Notes: a model not told the origin generated them from the letters alone. A stretch of DNA of 64,000 bases from Emergencia sp. (GCA_022767345.1 JALEOD010000042.1:1-64000), one strand, 5' to 3'. Positions 1 to 9,367 are shown, counted from the first letter of the stretch. Program-made: numbers and translations.

Positions 1-50
1 GGCTGCGCCGCATATGAGCTGAAATTTGTCAAGTATTTTTTTTAAAACAT

Positions 51-90
51 AAAAAACGGACATACCACTTCTCAATGATATATCCGTTTT
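51..90. terminator. possible bidirectional hairpin terminator
   Basis: AAAACGGACATA (53-64) pairs with TATATCCGTTTT (79-90) with one mismatch. The arms start with an A-run and end with a T-run, so either strand could terminate here. The gene it would serve lies outside the window. Positions 1-190 hold nothing else I can support. Confidence 0.4.
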
Positions 91-190
91 GATTGTGTCG
101 GAAGCCTCTTTCACAATGTCAGCTTAACTTAATGACATTGGGAAACTTGCTGCTTTTCTTTTTGTTTCTTTTTTTGAACTTTTAAAGTTA

Positions 191-218
191 TTGACTATTG
201 AGTAAAAGTTGCTATAAT
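191..218 (+). promoter_or_regulatory. sigma-A-type promoter for the FNT channel gene
   Basis: TTGACT (191-196), a 16 bp spacer and TATAAT (213-218), ending 35 bp before the chosen ATG. An in-frame TTG at 218 would lie inside this -10 box, which argues for the downstream start. Confidence 0.7.
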
Positions 219-253
219 TGTATGGTGTATACATGATGAAAGAAGGAAGTTTT

Positions 254-1036
254 ATGTCACAGAAAAATCCACAGCAAATTTTAGAAGCGACCATTGATTC
301 TGCTGTTAAGAAGACGGGATATTCGGTAAAGCAACTGATACTCCTGGGACTTATGGCAGGATTTTTTATTGCCATTGCAGGGGCGGGCGCCAATATGGGC
401 GCTTACAGATTTTTAATAGAGCCTCTTACAAACGGGATCGGAAAGATGATTTCCGGTCTGATTTTCCCGGCAGGTCTGATGATGGTAGTCTTTGCGGGAG
501 CGGAGCTCTTTACGGGAAATAACCTGATGCTGGCGGCAGTTTTGGACAGAAAGATTACGGCCGGCGCTATGGTGAAAAACTGGGTCATTGTCTATTGTGC
601 CAATCTAATCGGCTCCATGGCGGTAGCCTTTCTGGTTGTCTATTCGGGACTGCTTGAGACTGGCGACGGCATGCTGGAAAGTGTGACGGTTTCTATCGCT
701 GCCTCAAAGACAGCGCTGCCTTTTGGACAGGCTTTCACGAGAGGTATTTTATGTAATTTTCTGGTATGTATTGCAGTCTGGATGGGAAACGGCGCGGATT
801 CCACTGTAGGTAAAATCTTTTCACTGTTCTTTCCAATCTGGCTTTTTGTTACAGCAGGATTTGAACATAGTGTCGCCAACATGTTTTTTATTCCAGCGGG
901 GATTTTTGCGGGAGGAGCAGGTCTTACATGGAGCGGATTTTTTATCAATAATCTGATTCCGGTAACTCTTGGAAATATCGCAGGCGGTAGCATTTTTGTC
1001 GCGGGAATCTATTATATGGCGCTGAAGAAAAAATAA
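254..1036 (+). CDS. formate/nitrite transporter family (FNT) channel
   Basis: A 260-residue polytopic membrane protein of the FNT family (FocA, NirC, HSC types), which move formate, nitrite or hydrosulfide across the membrane as pentameric channels. Visible features are several long hydrophobic segments, a glycine/alanine-rich first helix region (AGAGANMGAYR) and the middle segment with FAGAELFTGNN, typical of the family. ATG 254 is chosen because GAAGGAAG lies just before it; an upstream TTG at 218 overlaps the promoter. The gene stands alone between its own promoter and a terminator. Formate is a likely substrate in an anaerobe, but no pyruvate-formate lyase gene is adjacent, so substrate is inference. 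Family call is firm; the subfamily is not decided. Confidence 0.88.
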   Translation: MSQKNPQQILEATIDSAVKKTGYSVKQLILLGLMAGFFIAIAGAGANMGAYRFLIEPLTNGIGKMISGLIFPAGLMMVVFAGAELFTGNNLMLAAVLDRKITAGAMVKNWVIVYCANLIGSMAVAFLVVYSGLLETGDGMLESVTVSIAASKTALPFGQAFTRGILCNFLVCIAVWMGNGADSTVGKIFSLFFPIWLFVTAGFEHSVANMFFIPAGIFAGGAGLTWSGFFINNLIPVTLGNIAGGSIFVAGIYYMALKKK

Positions 1037-1052
1037 CGATTACATAAATTGG

Positions 1053-1084
1053 AAAAACTTCGCAGAAATCTTGCGGAGTTTTTT
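1053..1084 (+). terminator. intrinsic terminator after the FNT gene
   Basis: AAAACTTCGC (1054-1063) pairs with GCGGAGTTTT (1073-1082) with one G-U pair and runs into a T-tract. Confidence 0.8.
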
Positions 1085-1102
1085 CTTTCACAAAACCCTC
1101 CC

Positions 1103-1131
1103 TTGTAAAAATGACCGTTCTGCATTATACT
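1103..1131 (+). promoter_or_regulatory. sigma-A-type promoter for polA
   Basis: TTGTAA (1103-1108), 17 bp, TATACT (1126-1131). The box overlaps a possible ATG at 1111, so translation must begin downstream, at 1165. Confidence 0.65.
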
Positions 1132-1164
1132 AAAAAGGAATACAGAAACGAAAAGGAAAGACAT

Positions 1165-3834
1165 ATGGGAAACAGAATTGTCATTATTGACGGAAACAGC
1201 TTAATCAACAGGGCATACTATGCGATGCAGCGCCCGATGATTACGAAAGAAGGAATTTATACCCAGGGGATTTACGGGTTTATCAATATGCTGACAAAAA
1301 TCCAGGGCGATTACACGCCGGATTATATCGCTGTGGCATGGGATATGAAAGCGCCTACTTTCAGACATCAGGAGTACAGCGAATATAAGGCAGGCCGTAA
1401 AAAAATGCCTCCTGAGCTGGCTATGGAGCTTCCTCTGATGAAAGAGATTTTAACGGCAATGGGCATTGAGAATCTGGAAATTTCCGGCTTCGAAGCCGAT
1501 GATATTATAGGAACGATTGCCAGAATCGCAGAAGAGGAGAGCCTGTCGCCGCTGATTATTACCGGGGACAAGGACGCTCTGCAGCTTGCTACCGATGTGA
1601 CACAGGTTCTGATTACCAAAAAAGGCATCTCTGAGTTTGAACTCTATGACAGAGAGAAGATGATTGAACGATATCAGCTGACGCCGGAGCAGTTTATCGA
1701 CCTGAAAGGTCTGATGGGGGATCAGTCCGACAATATTCCGGGCATTCCAGGTGTTGGAGAAAAGACCGGGATTAAGCTTTTAACGCAATTTGGCAGCGTA
1801 GCCAATCTCCTCGCCAATACAGAAGAGATTGCTAATACGAAGCTTCGCGCAAAGGTGGAGGAACATGCGCAGCTTGCCGCAATGAGCAGAAGACTTGCTG
1901 CCATTAATAAATATGTGCCAATGGACATTGATCTGGAATCCATGAAGGTCAAGGAGCCGGATTACAGCAAGCTCATTGATATCTATGTAAAACTGGAATT
2001 CAATAGTTTCTTAAAGAAACTGCATATCAAGGAGACAGCGGATATCAGCGCTGATTTCAGCGAAGAGGAGGCTGCTTATGACAGGATTATCCTTCGGTCT
2101 TTAGAGGATATGCAGCAGCTTGAAACAGTGCCTGCGGGCAGCGAAGCGGTTTTGAAAATCTTCAGTGACAACAATCACATTGGAAAACCGTCGATTTTCA
2201 GTGCGGGATTGATGTGCGACAAGAAGTATTATTATGTAAACTTATCCGACCATGGATTTCTGACCGCATTTCTGCAGTTTTTAACGGAGAAAAAGCTGCG
2301 CTTTGTCGGACATGATCTGATACAGGATTATTATGCGCTGCTGTGCAGCGGCTTTGACGATGTTGCAACCGCCTTTGATACAGCCATTGCCCAGTATGTC
2401 ATCGACCCGACCAAGTCCAACTACGAGTTGAAAACTTTGGTATTTGAAACCCTCCACTACGAGATGGAGGATGAAAAGTCTGTGGTGGAAAACGGCGGGC
2501 AGATAGATCTTTTGGGAAACAGCGACGAAGGCTACGCGGATTACGGCTTTAAATGGTGTCTTTCTGTAAGCAGATTGAGGGCAACCCAGCAGAGTCAGCT
2601 GGAGAAAGAGAATTTGGTGCAGGTTTATGAGAAAGTAGAACTTCCTCTTGTAGAGGTTCTTGCCGCCATGGAAGCGGAGGGCTTTACCGTAAGCAAGGAA
2701 ACTCTGGAGGTCTTCGGACAGCAGCTGACCGGTGAGATTGAAAAAATAGAGAATCAGATTTACGTGCTGGCGGGCACTGAATTCAACATCAAATCGCCGG
2801 CACAGCTTGGGGAGATTCTGTTTGAAAAACTGGAACTTCCGGCAGGAAAAAAGAGCAAGAGAGGCTACAGCACCAGCGCCGACGTCCTGGAAAAAATCAG
2901 AGATCTGCATCCCATTGTAGATTTAGTGCTGGAGTACAGAACTCTGACAAAGCTGAACAGCACCTATGTGGAGGGGCTGAAACCGCTCATCGGTTCCGAC
3001 GGCAAAATTCGGGCGCATTTCCAGCAGACGGTGACGGCTACCGGCCGTATCAGCTGTACAGAGCCGAACCTGCAGAATATTCCTATCAGACAGGAACTGG
3101 GCAGAAAGCTCCGCAAGGCATTTGTGCCTGAAAATGAGGACTATACCCTTGTAGGCGCGGACTATTCACAAATTGAACTGCGCATTTTGGCACATCTTTC
3201 AGGGGATGAAAACCTGATTGCTGCCTTTAACAACGGTGATGACATTCACAGAAATACGGCGGCCAGGGTATTTGATCTTGCATACGATGAAGTAACACCC
3301 CTTGACAGAAGTCGTGCCAAGGCGGTAAACTTTGGCGTCATCTACGGCATGAGCGGATTTGGACTTTCTGAGGAACTTAGGATTTCCCGAAAGGAAGCAG
3401 AAAACTATATCAAGGATTATTTTGAAAAACATCTCGCTGTAAAGGCATATATGGACGGTCAGATTGAAAGCTGCAGAGAGAATGGCTATACTGAAACGCT
3501 GATGGGGCGCAAACGCTACATTCACGAGATTAATTCTTCAGCTTTCATTGCGCGGCAGCTTGGCGAGCGTCTTGCCATGAACAGCCCGATTCAGGGAAGT
3601 GCGGCGGATATTATTAAACTGGCAATGATTAAAGTATACGGCGAACTGAAGGAGCGGAACATGGCTTCTAAATTGATTTTGCAGGTTCACGATGAGTTGA
3701 TTATCAAGACTGCAAAGAATGAGCTTGACCAGGTGGAGGAACTCCTTGTCCGCAACATGGAAAATGCCATGGAGCTGAAAGTGAAGCTGGAATGCGATTT
3801 GAATCAGGGCGATACCTGGTATGATTTGAAATAG
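1165..3834 (+). CDS. polA: DNA polymerase I
   Basis: Polymerase and 5' nuclease for Okazaki fragment processing and repair, 889 residues. The N-terminal 5' nuclease region (about 1-290) shows IDGNSLINRAYYA, EADDIIGTIA, TGDKDALQL and GDQSDNIPGIPGVGEKT. The C-terminal polymerase shows motif A DYSQIELR (near residue 666), motif B RSRAKAVNFGVIYG (near 715) and motif C QVHDE (near 840). The middle 3'-5' exonuclease-like domain is degenerate: the DxE motif reads SDNN and the last motif reads YADYG without the terminal Asp, as in many Firmicutes, so proofreading is unlikely. ATG 1165 follows an AAGGAAAG site; an ATG at 1111 is in frame but sits in the promoter. First gene of a polA-coaE-binding protein operon. 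Confidence 0.97.
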   Translation: MGNRIVIIDGNSLINRAYYAMQRPMITKEGIYTQGIYGFINMLTKIQGDYTPDYIAVAWDMKAPTFRHQEYSEYKAGRKKMPPELAMELPLMKEILTAMGIENLEISGFEADDIIGTIARIAEEESLSPLIITGDKDALQLATDVTQVLITKKGISEFELYDREKMIERYQLTPEQFIDLKGLMGDQSDNIPGIPGVGEKTGIKLLTQFGSVANLLANTEEIANTKLRAKVEEHAQLAAMSRRLAAINKYVPMDIDLESMKVKEPDYSKLIDIYVKLEFNSFLKKLHIKETADISADFSEEEAAYDRIILRSLEDMQQLETVPAGSEAVLKIFSDNNHIGKPSIFSAGLMCDKKYYYVNLSDHGFLTAFLQFLTEKKLRFVGHDLIQDYYALLCSGFDDVATAFDTAIAQYVIDPTKSNYELKTLVFETLHYEMEDEKSVVENGGQIDLLGNSDEGYADYGFKWCLSVSRLRATQQSQLEKENLVQVYEKVELPLVEVLAAMEAEGFTVSKETLEVFGQQLTGEIEKIENQIYVLAGTEFNIKSPAQLGEILFEKLELPAGKKSKRGYSTSADVLEKIRDLHPIVDLVLEYRTLTKLNSTYVEGLKPLIGSDGKIRAHFQQTVTATGRISCTEPNLQNIPIRQELGRKLRKAFVPENEDYTLVGADYSQIELRILAHLSGDENLIAAFNNGDDIHRNTAARVFDLAYDEVTPLDRSRAKAVNFGVIYGMSGFGLSEELRISRKEAENYIKDYFEKHLAVKAYMDGQIESCRENGYTETLMGRKRYIHEINSSAFIARQLGERLAMNSPIQGSAADIIKLAMIKVYGELKERNMASKLILQVHDELIIKTAKNELDQVEELLVRNMENAMELKVKLECDLNQGDTWYDLK

Positions 3835-3844
3835 AGGAAATGCA

Positions 3845-4447
3845 ATGAATGTAATAGGACTGACAGGAGGAATCGGCGCGGGTAAGTCTACCGTGTCTGA
3901 CTACTTGCTGGACAAGGGGTATATTGTAATCGACGCGGATAAAATCGCAAGGTCTCTGACGGACAAAGGCAGTGACACGCTGCAGGCACTTACAGCGGCT
4001 TTTGGCGAAGAAATTTTATTTGCGGACGGCAGTCTCGACCGAAAAAAACTGGCCGGCATTGTGTTTTCCGACGGGGAAAAACGGCTGATACTGGAGGAAC
4101 TCACGACAAAAGAGGTGGTCAGAATCATAGAGGAAAGGCTGATGCAGCTGCAGGGAGAAGGGTACAAGGGACCTGTTTTTGTAGATGCACCTCTGCTCTT
4201 TGAATCCGGCGCGGACAGGCTGACTGGCGCAGTCTGGCTGGTAGATGCCGATATGGATGTCAGAGTTGCGCGGGTGATGGCACGGGACGGTATCAGTGCA
4301 GAGGATGTTAAGCGCCGAATTGCAAATCAGATGGACAGTGAGGAGAAGAAGGCCCGCTCTACAGATATTATAGACAATTCAAAGGGAAAGGAGCTGCTCT
4401 ACAGACAGGTGGAGCGGTTATTAGAGAAATATGCTGAAACAAAATAA
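3845..4447 (+). CDS. coaE: dephospho-CoA kinase
   Basis: Catalyses the last step of coenzyme A synthesis, ATP-dependent phosphorylation of the 3'-hydroxyl of dephospho-CoA. The 200-residue length is normal. The P-loop GGIGAGKST is at residues 8-16, followed by DADKIAR and, later, DAPLLFESG, all family hallmarks. It starts 10 bp after polA with an AGAGGAAA site, and its end overlaps the next gene by 17 bp, so the three genes are probably co-transcribed. polA-coaE adjacency is common in Firmicutes. Confidence 0.96.
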   Translation: MNVIGLTGGIGAGKSTVSDYLLDKGYIVIDADKIARSLTDKGSDTLQALTAAFGEEILFADGSLDRKKLAGIVFSDGEKRLILEELTTKEVVRIIEERLMQLQGEGYKGPVFVDAPLLFESGADRLTGAVWLVDADMDVRVARVMARDGISAEDVKRRIANQMDSEEKKARSTDIIDNSKGKELLYRQVERLLEKYAETK

Positions 4448-6065
4448 AGGAAATAAAGGTTATAAAGTATTTGACTTTTTACACAGACACATTATTATCA
4501 TCATAATTGCTGTGGTGGTTCTTGCAGGCGGAATTTCCACGGTTGCCATCGTGAGAGGAGATGCTGCGCCATCCGAAGAGGAGCAGGAAACCGTGACCTA
4601 TGAAGCGATGAATAAAATTTATCTTGCCATGGACAGGGTGGAAACTCTCAATCCTCTGGTATCCCGCGACAGCGATGTATATTATATCAGTCAGCTGTTA
4701 TTCAGCAGCCTCTTTCGTTTAGATGAAAGTCTGAATATAGAGTCTGAGGCAGTGAAAAGCTATCAGACCAATTCTGAGAACGGCAGCGTATCGCTGAAAC
4801 TCAGAACAGATGTAAAGTTCAGCGACGGATCTTCTTTGACAGCAAACGATGTGCGGGCAACGGTAAACGCAATTTTGCGCATAGGCGCAGACGGACCATA
4901 TTATGAATACGCTTCTAAAATTGATTCAGTACAGGTTTCGGATACATATTCACTTACGATTTCTTTTGAGGACCCTGCTGACGCAGCCCTTGATAATCTG
5001 GTGTTTCCGATTATTTCAGCTGTGAATTATGATACAGACAGCGACAGGCCTATCGGCAGCGGACCCTATGCAATCAGCAGTTACGACAGCACAAAATATC
5101 TGAATTTGAATCCAAACAAGCATTACTTTGGCGAGAAACCAGGCAATAAGCTGCGTTTCAAAGTGCTGCCGGATAAATCCAGAACATCAGGTCTTATGAC
5201 TATGGAAGCGGTAACTGCCTATGTGAGCAGAGATCAGGACGCCGATGCTGATGCGGAAGACAAGGAGCTGAAGACGCAGAAAATCAGTTCCGGCGAACTT
5301 GAATATCTGGGTTTTAACTTCAAGAATCAAATACTGGCAAAAAAGGAAGTCAGACAGGCCATTGCCTGCGCTGTCGATGTGGAGGGTCTGATTCACGATA
5401 ATTACGGCGGCGCAGGTGTTTCTTCGGATTCTATCTATTTTCCGGGTTTTCTGGGTACAGAAAATAAAGGCGATACCTATGCCCAGGATATAAAGGGTGC
5501 GATAGATTTACTGGCAGCGGCGGGTTATCGTGATGTCAACGAAGACGGTCTTCTTGAAGATGAGGAAGGAAAGAAAGTTTCTATGACCATTCTGGTCAAT
5601 AGTAACGACGGAAATCGTAAGGATACGGCAGAAAGTATTGCAGCGGCACTGAAAGAAATCGGCATCGACACCAAGGTGAAAAGTCTTGGATGGCAGAGTT
5701 ATAAAACAGCTGTCAAAGAAGGAGAATTTGACCTGTACTTGGGCGGTTATAAATTTGATAAGAAATTTGACCTGCGGGAACTGTTCCGAAATGGCAATGC
5801 AATCGGATATAAGAATACCACGGTGCAGTCCTATGTCAATCAGATGGAGACTTGCCTGAGCAGCGAAAAACAGAAAGAACTTTATGAAAAACTGAAACCA
5901 CTCCTTGCCGAGGAGCTTCCGTATTACTGCCTGTGCTACAAGACCTATGCCTTTATTACAGTACCAAGGTTTACAGGGGAGAGTCTGCCTACTTTCTTTG
6001 ATATTTATAGAGGATGCGAAAGCTGGAGATGGGAGCGGACCATGGTAAAAACGGAGGAAGAATGA
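4431..6065 (+). CDS. family 5 extracellular solute-binding protein (peptide/nickel type)
   Basis: A 544-residue protein like the DppA/OppA binding proteins of ABC importers. One hydrophobic segment (about residues 19-42) lies behind a basic N-terminus. There is no lipobox cysteine, so it looks anchored by an uncleaved helix and not by a lipid. Family features include LNPLVSRDSDVYYISQLLF near the start and SGPYAI in the middle. No permease or ATPase gene is nearby, so it is an orphan binding protein whose partner and ligand are unknown. The start overlaps coaE by 17 bp and has only a weak ribosome site, suggesting translational coupling. Confidence 0.85.
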   Translation: MLKQNKGNKGYKVFDFLHRHIIIIIIAVVVLAGGISTVAIVRGDAAPSEEEQETVTYEAMNKIYLAMDRVETLNPLVSRDSDVYYISQLLFSSLFRLDESLNIESEAVKSYQTNSENGSVSLKLRTDVKFSDGSSLTANDVRATVNAILRIGADGPYYEYASKIDSVQVSDTYSLTISFEDPADAALDNLVFPIISAVNYDTDSDRPIGSGPYAISSYDSTKYLNLNPNKHYFGEKPGNKLRFKVLPDKSRTSGLMTMEAVTAYVSRDQDADADAEDKELKTQKISSGELEYLGFNFKNQILAKKEVRQAIACAVDVEGLIHDNYGGAGVSSDSIYFPGFLGTENKGDTYAQDIKGAIDLLAAAGYRDVNEDGLLEDEEGKKVSMTILVNSNDGNRKDTAESIAAALKEIGIDTKVKSLGWQSYKTAVKEGEFDLYLGGYKFDKKFDLRELFRNGNAIGYKNTTVQSYVNQMETCLSSEKQKELYEKLKPLLAEELPYYCLCYKTYAFITVPRFTGESLPTFFDIYRGCESWRWERTMVKTEEE

Positions 6066-6105
6066 ACTAAAAGTAATATGGAAAAGAAAAACACAAAAAT
6101 AACGC

Positions 6106-6134
6106 TTTACTTTTTGTTCTTTATGTTATATAAT
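6106..6134 (+). promoter_or_regulatory. sigma-A-type promoter of the first tRNA-Leu
   Basis: TTTACT (6106-6111), 17 bp, TATAAT (6129-6134), about 31 bp before the mature tRNA 5' end. Confidence 0.75.
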
Positions 6135-6165
6135 ACTTCTTGCGGTTGTGATTTGACTGCAATTT

Positions 6166-6247
6166 GCGGCAGTGGCGGAATGGCAGACGCGCACGGTTGA
6201 GGGCCGTGTGGGAAACCGTGCTGGTTCGAGTCCAGTTTGCCGCACCA
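6166..6247 (+). tRNA. tRNA-Leu (GAG)
   Basis: An 82-nt class II tRNA with CCA encoded. The acceptor stem GCGGCAG (6166-6172) pairs with TTGCCGC (6237-6243) with one G-U pair. The anticodon stem is CACGG/CCGTG with loop TTGAGGG, giving anticodon GAG. A variable arm is present and the T arm carries GGTTCGAGTCC. Confidence 0.95.
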
Positions 6248-6252
6248 TATTG

Positions 6253-6290
6253 AAACTGCTGGTTGTCAGCGATGATAATCAGCAGTTTTT
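6253..6290 (+). terminator. terminator between the two tRNA-Leu genes
   Basis: AAACTGCTG (6253-6261) pairs with CAGCAGTTT (6280-6288) and runs into TTTTT, so the first tRNA is its own transcription unit. Confidence 0.75.
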
Positions 6291-6304
6291 CTGTCAAGGA
6301 AGTA

Positions 6305-6333
6305 TTGACGATGAACAGTCGTTATGCTAAAAT
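6305..6333 (+). promoter_or_regulatory. sigma-A-type promoter of the second tRNA-Leu (and probably yajC)
   Basis: TTGACG (6305-6310), 17 bp, TAAAAT (6328-6333). No terminator separates the tRNA from yajC, so this promoter may drive both. Confidence 0.7.
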
Positions 6334-6344
6334 ATAATTGATGT

Positions 6345-6431
6345 GCCGGCGTGATGGAATTGGCAGACGTGCGGGATTCAAAATCCCGTGGTGGCAACAC
6401 CGTATGGGTTCGACCCCCATCGCCGGCACCA
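6345..6431 (+). tRNA. tRNA-Leu (CAA)
   Basis: An 87-nt class II tRNA with CCA encoded. GCCGGCG (6345-6351) pairs perfectly with CGCCGGC (6421-6427). The anticodon loop TTCAAAA between CGGGA and TCCCG gives anticodon CAA. A long variable arm and the GGTTCGACCCC T arm are present. Confidence 0.95.
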
Positions 6432-6469
6432 ATAGAAAATCCGAACCAGGAGATAAGTAGGAGGAACAT

Positions 6470-6865
6470 ATGAGTAACGGTGGTGGCAATGCATTTGCAA
6501 TGCAGTTAATAATTCTGGTAGTTTTTATCGGTGCGATGTATTTCTTGCTGATTAGACCGCAGAAGAAGAAGGAAAAAACGATTCAGCAGATGAGAAACAC
6601 ACTGCAGGTTGGTGACGAAATTATCACAATCGGCGGTATCTGCGGCAAGATTGTAAAAACCAAAGAAGATTCCATCGTCATTCAGGTCGGTGCTGATAAG
6701 GTTAAATTTGAGATGATGAGATGGGCTGTTTCTTCAGTAGTAAGCTCAAGTAAGACTGCAGCAAAATCTGCAGTAGCCGAAGACGAAGAAGAAAAGAAGA
6801 TTAAGCCGAAACGTCTGAGAAAAGCTGCCGACGAAGAGGAGAATATTCCTGAAGACGAGAAATAA
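6470..6865 (+). CDS. yajC: preprotein translocase subunit YajC
   Basis: A small inner-membrane partner of SecDF, 131 residues. It has one N-terminal membrane helix (about 10-27) ending in the family motif LLIRPQKKKEK, then the YajC core with VGDEIITIGGICGKI. A highly charged C-terminal tail (about residues 100-131, runs of E, D and K) makes it longer than the minimal family length. ATG 6470 follows a strong TAGGAGGA site. It lies 38 bp after tRNA-Leu(CAA) and ends in its own terminator, apart from secDF. The usual neighbour tgt is absent. Confidence 0.93.
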   Translation: MSNGGGNAFAMQLIILVVFIGAMYFLLIRPQKKKEKTIQQMRNTLQVGDEIITIGGICGKIVKTKEDSIVIQVGADKVKFEMMRWAVSSVVSSSKTAAKSAVAEDEEEKKIKPKRLRKAADEEENIPEDEK

Positions 6866-6899
6866 GCTGGCTTTATAAGTTCATATGTAAGCTTAGATT

Positions 6900-6927
6900 A
6901 AGACTCCCTGATTGTAGGGAGTCTTTT
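6900..6927 (+). terminator. terminator after yajC
   Basis: AAGACTCCCT (6900-6909) pairs perfectly with AGGGAGTCTT (6916-6925), followed by TT. Confidence 0.85.
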
Positions 6928-6982
6928 AGTATATAGAAATAATTACTGCCAATGAAATCTGTATAAAACAGGAAAATACCCC

Positions 6983-7011
6983 TTGCCCAAGCTTTGAAAA
7001 CGTAGTACAAT
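6983..7011 (+). promoter_or_regulatory. sigma-A-type promoter for secDF
   Basis: TTGCCC (6983-6988), 17 bp, TACAAT (7006-7011). It lies 66 bp before ATG 7078. Confidence 0.6.
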
Positions 7012-7077
7012 AAAGAGTAAAATAAAATGCCGATATTATGGGCAAATTTTGACTATATAGAAGGTGAGAAGAAGAAA

Positions 7078-9327
7078 ATGAATTCAAAACTGAGAAAAAT
7101 TTTAGCTAGTTTAATTGTCATTGCGCTTCTTGTTGGATGGTATATTTCCATCTTTGGGATTGGTTCGATAAATTCCATCAAGGACGTAATGAAATTTGGT
7201 CTGGATATCAACGGCGGTGTCTATGTTGTCCTTGAGGCAGACGCAGAAGATACATCGGGGCTTTCAGATAACGATCTGACACAGGTGATGGAGCAGACCA
7301 GAGCTGTTCTGAATAACCGTGTCAACGCAATGGGCATTTCTGAAGCGACCGTATCGATTGAAGGAAAAGACAGACTCAGAGTGGAAATGCCGGGCGTAGA
7401 GGATGCACAGCAGGCTATTGAACAGATTGGTAAGACTGCGCAGCTTCGTTTCCTCCTGGCGGACGGCACTGAGGTGCTCAGCGGCGATGAAGTAAAGAAT
7501 GCCAATATCGATACAGATACAGAGCACGGCGGATACAAAATCGTTCTTGAATTCACCAATGAAGGTTCTAAGAAATTTGAGGAAGCGACCAGAAAAACCT
7601 CTACAGAGCAAGTAACTCCAAATAAAGAGTTTTCTGACCTCGGAATCGGTGGACAGGCTATCATCATCATGCTGGACGATGAGATTGTAACTTCCCCGAA
7701 TGCAGAAACTGTTATTACAAGCACTACTTGTGAAATCACAAGCCAGGGCGGATATACTCAGGAAGATGCTTCCAACACTGCAGCATTGATTCGAGGCGGT
7801 GCGCTGCCTATTTCCTTAAACGAAGTAACATCTTCCGTACAGACTGCAACCATCGGTGTGAATGCGCTGAACAAGAGTATTGTAGCAGGTGCAGTAGGTC
7901 TGGGATTAGTATTTCTGTTAATGCTGATCATGTATAATCTTTTAGGTTTGGTTGCAGATATCGCACTGCTGCTTTACGTACTGATTGTTCTTTGGATTAT
8001 GGCAGGTCTTGGAAGCGTGCTGACGCTACCGGGGATTGCAGGTATTATCCTGTCCATCGGTATGGCAGTAGACGCAAACGTTATCATCTTTGCCAGAATT
8101 AAAGAAGAGATTGCAGCAGGCAAGACCATTCGCGTAGCAGTTTCTCAGGGCTTTAAGAATGCGCTTGCTACTGTACTTGACGCACAGATTACAACCTTAA
8201 TCGCGTCCGTTGTACTTTATGAAATCGGATCTACTACTGTAAAAGGCTTTGCACTGACACTGATGATTGGTATCATTGTAAGTATTTTTACAGCTGTTGT
8301 AGTAACGCAGCTTCTGATTGGACTGGTTGCAGACAGCAGAGCATTTGCAAAGAACAAGTTCTTCGGCATAAACGAAGACGGTACAGAAAAGAAATTCCTA
8401 AAGAAAGAATTCAGCTTTATTAAAAATAGAAAGATTTTCTACGGAATCAGCGTAGTGATTATCGCAGTAGGCCTGGTATTCTCTGTAGCCAGAGGCTTTA
8501 ACTATGGTATCGACTTCACAGGCGGTACTATGATTCAGCTGGATATGGGCAAAAAAGTTGCGGCGGAAGAAGTACAGGACGCACTTGCTGAATATAATCT
8601 GGAAGACGTATCTATTGTACTCAGCGGCGACAATCAGGAGCAGATTATCATTAAGACAACCAATGCCCTTGACAATGAGGCAAGAGGCGAGGTAATCAAG
8701 ACCTTAGAAAGTAAATTCGGCGTAACGGATAAAGACGTGCTGGCTTCTGAAGAGTTTGGCCCGACAGTCGGAAAAGAACTGAAGACCAATGCAGTGAAGT
8801 CCGTATTGATTGCAGCAATTGGTATGCTGATTTACATCATTTTCCGGTTCAGATCCTGGAAATATGGTGTTGCCTCTATCGCGGGTATTGCTCACGATGT
8901 ACTGATGGTACTGGCATTCTATGCAATCTTCAATGTAACAATCAACAATCCGTTTATCGCAGGTATTCTGACTGTTGTAGGTTACTCCATCAACGATACT
9001 ATCGTTGTATTTGACAGAATCAGAGAAAACAAGAAACTTTACAGGAAGGATAATAACCAGATTATTGTTGACCGCAGTATCAACCAGACACTGAACAGAT
9101 CCGTTATGACGTCTCTGACAACACTGATCTGTATGATTCCACTATTCTTGATGGTTTCAACTTCTATCAGAGAATTTGTCATTCCTCTGATGGTCGGTGT
9201 ACTGGTGGGAACTTACTCATCTATATTCCTTTGCAGCCCGCTGTTCTATGACTTCAGCAAAAATGAAGATAAATCCAAGTATATGACAGCAGCACAGGCA
9301 AATGAAAAAAAGAAAAGCAAAAAATAA
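7078..9327 (+). CDS. secDF: protein translocase SecDF fusion
   Basis: A proton-motive-force-driven partner of SecYEG that helps pull secreted proteins across the membrane. SecD and SecF are fused in one 749-residue protein, as in Bacillus. The SecD half has FGLDINGGVYV, a large periplasmic-type domain and the membrane motif IGMAVDANVIIFARIKEE. The SecF half starts near residue 440 with GIDFTGGTMIQ and ends with YSINDTIVVFDRIRE. About twelve membrane helices are expected. ATG 7078 is chosen because AAGGTGAG lies just upstream; an in-frame ATG at 7027 lacks a site and is close to the -10 box. Confidence 0.96.
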   Translation: MNSKLRKILASLIVIALLVGWYISIFGIGSINSIKDVMKFGLDINGGVYVVLEADAEDTSGLSDNDLTQVMEQTRAVLNNRVNAMGISEATVSIEGKDRLRVEMPGVEDAQQAIEQIGKTAQLRFLLADGTEVLSGDEVKNANIDTDTEHGGYKIVLEFTNEGSKKFEEATRKTSTEQVTPNKEFSDLGIGGQAIIIMLDDEIVTSPNAETVITSTTCEITSQGGYTQEDASNTAALIRGGALPISLNEVTSSVQTATIGVNALNKSIVAGAVGLGLVFLLMLIMYNLLGLVADIALLLYVLIVLWIMAGLGSVLTLPGIAGIILSIGMAVDANVIIFARIKEEIAAGKTIRVAVSQGFKNALATVLDAQITTLIASVVLYEIGSTTVKGFALTLMIGIIVSIFTAVVVTQLLIGLVADSRAFAKNKFFGINEDGTEKKFLKKEFSFIKNRKIFYGISVVIIAVGLVFSVARGFNYGIDFTGGTMIQLDMGKKVAAEEVQDALAEYNLEDVSIVLSGDNQEQIIIKTTNALDNEARGEVIKTLESKFGVTDKDVLASEEFGPTVGKELKTNAVKSVLIAAIGMLIYIIFRFRSWKYGVASIAGIAHDVLMVLAFYAIFNVTINNPFIAGILTVVGYSINDTIVVFDRIRENKKLYRKDNNQIIVDRSINQTLNRSVMTSLTTLICMIPLFLMVSTSIREFVIPLMVGVLVGTYSSIFLCSPLFYDFSKNEDKSKYMTAAQANEKKKSKK

Positions 9328-9367
9328 TGAAATAAATAGATGGATTGCAGGAGCAGAATAGACATTC

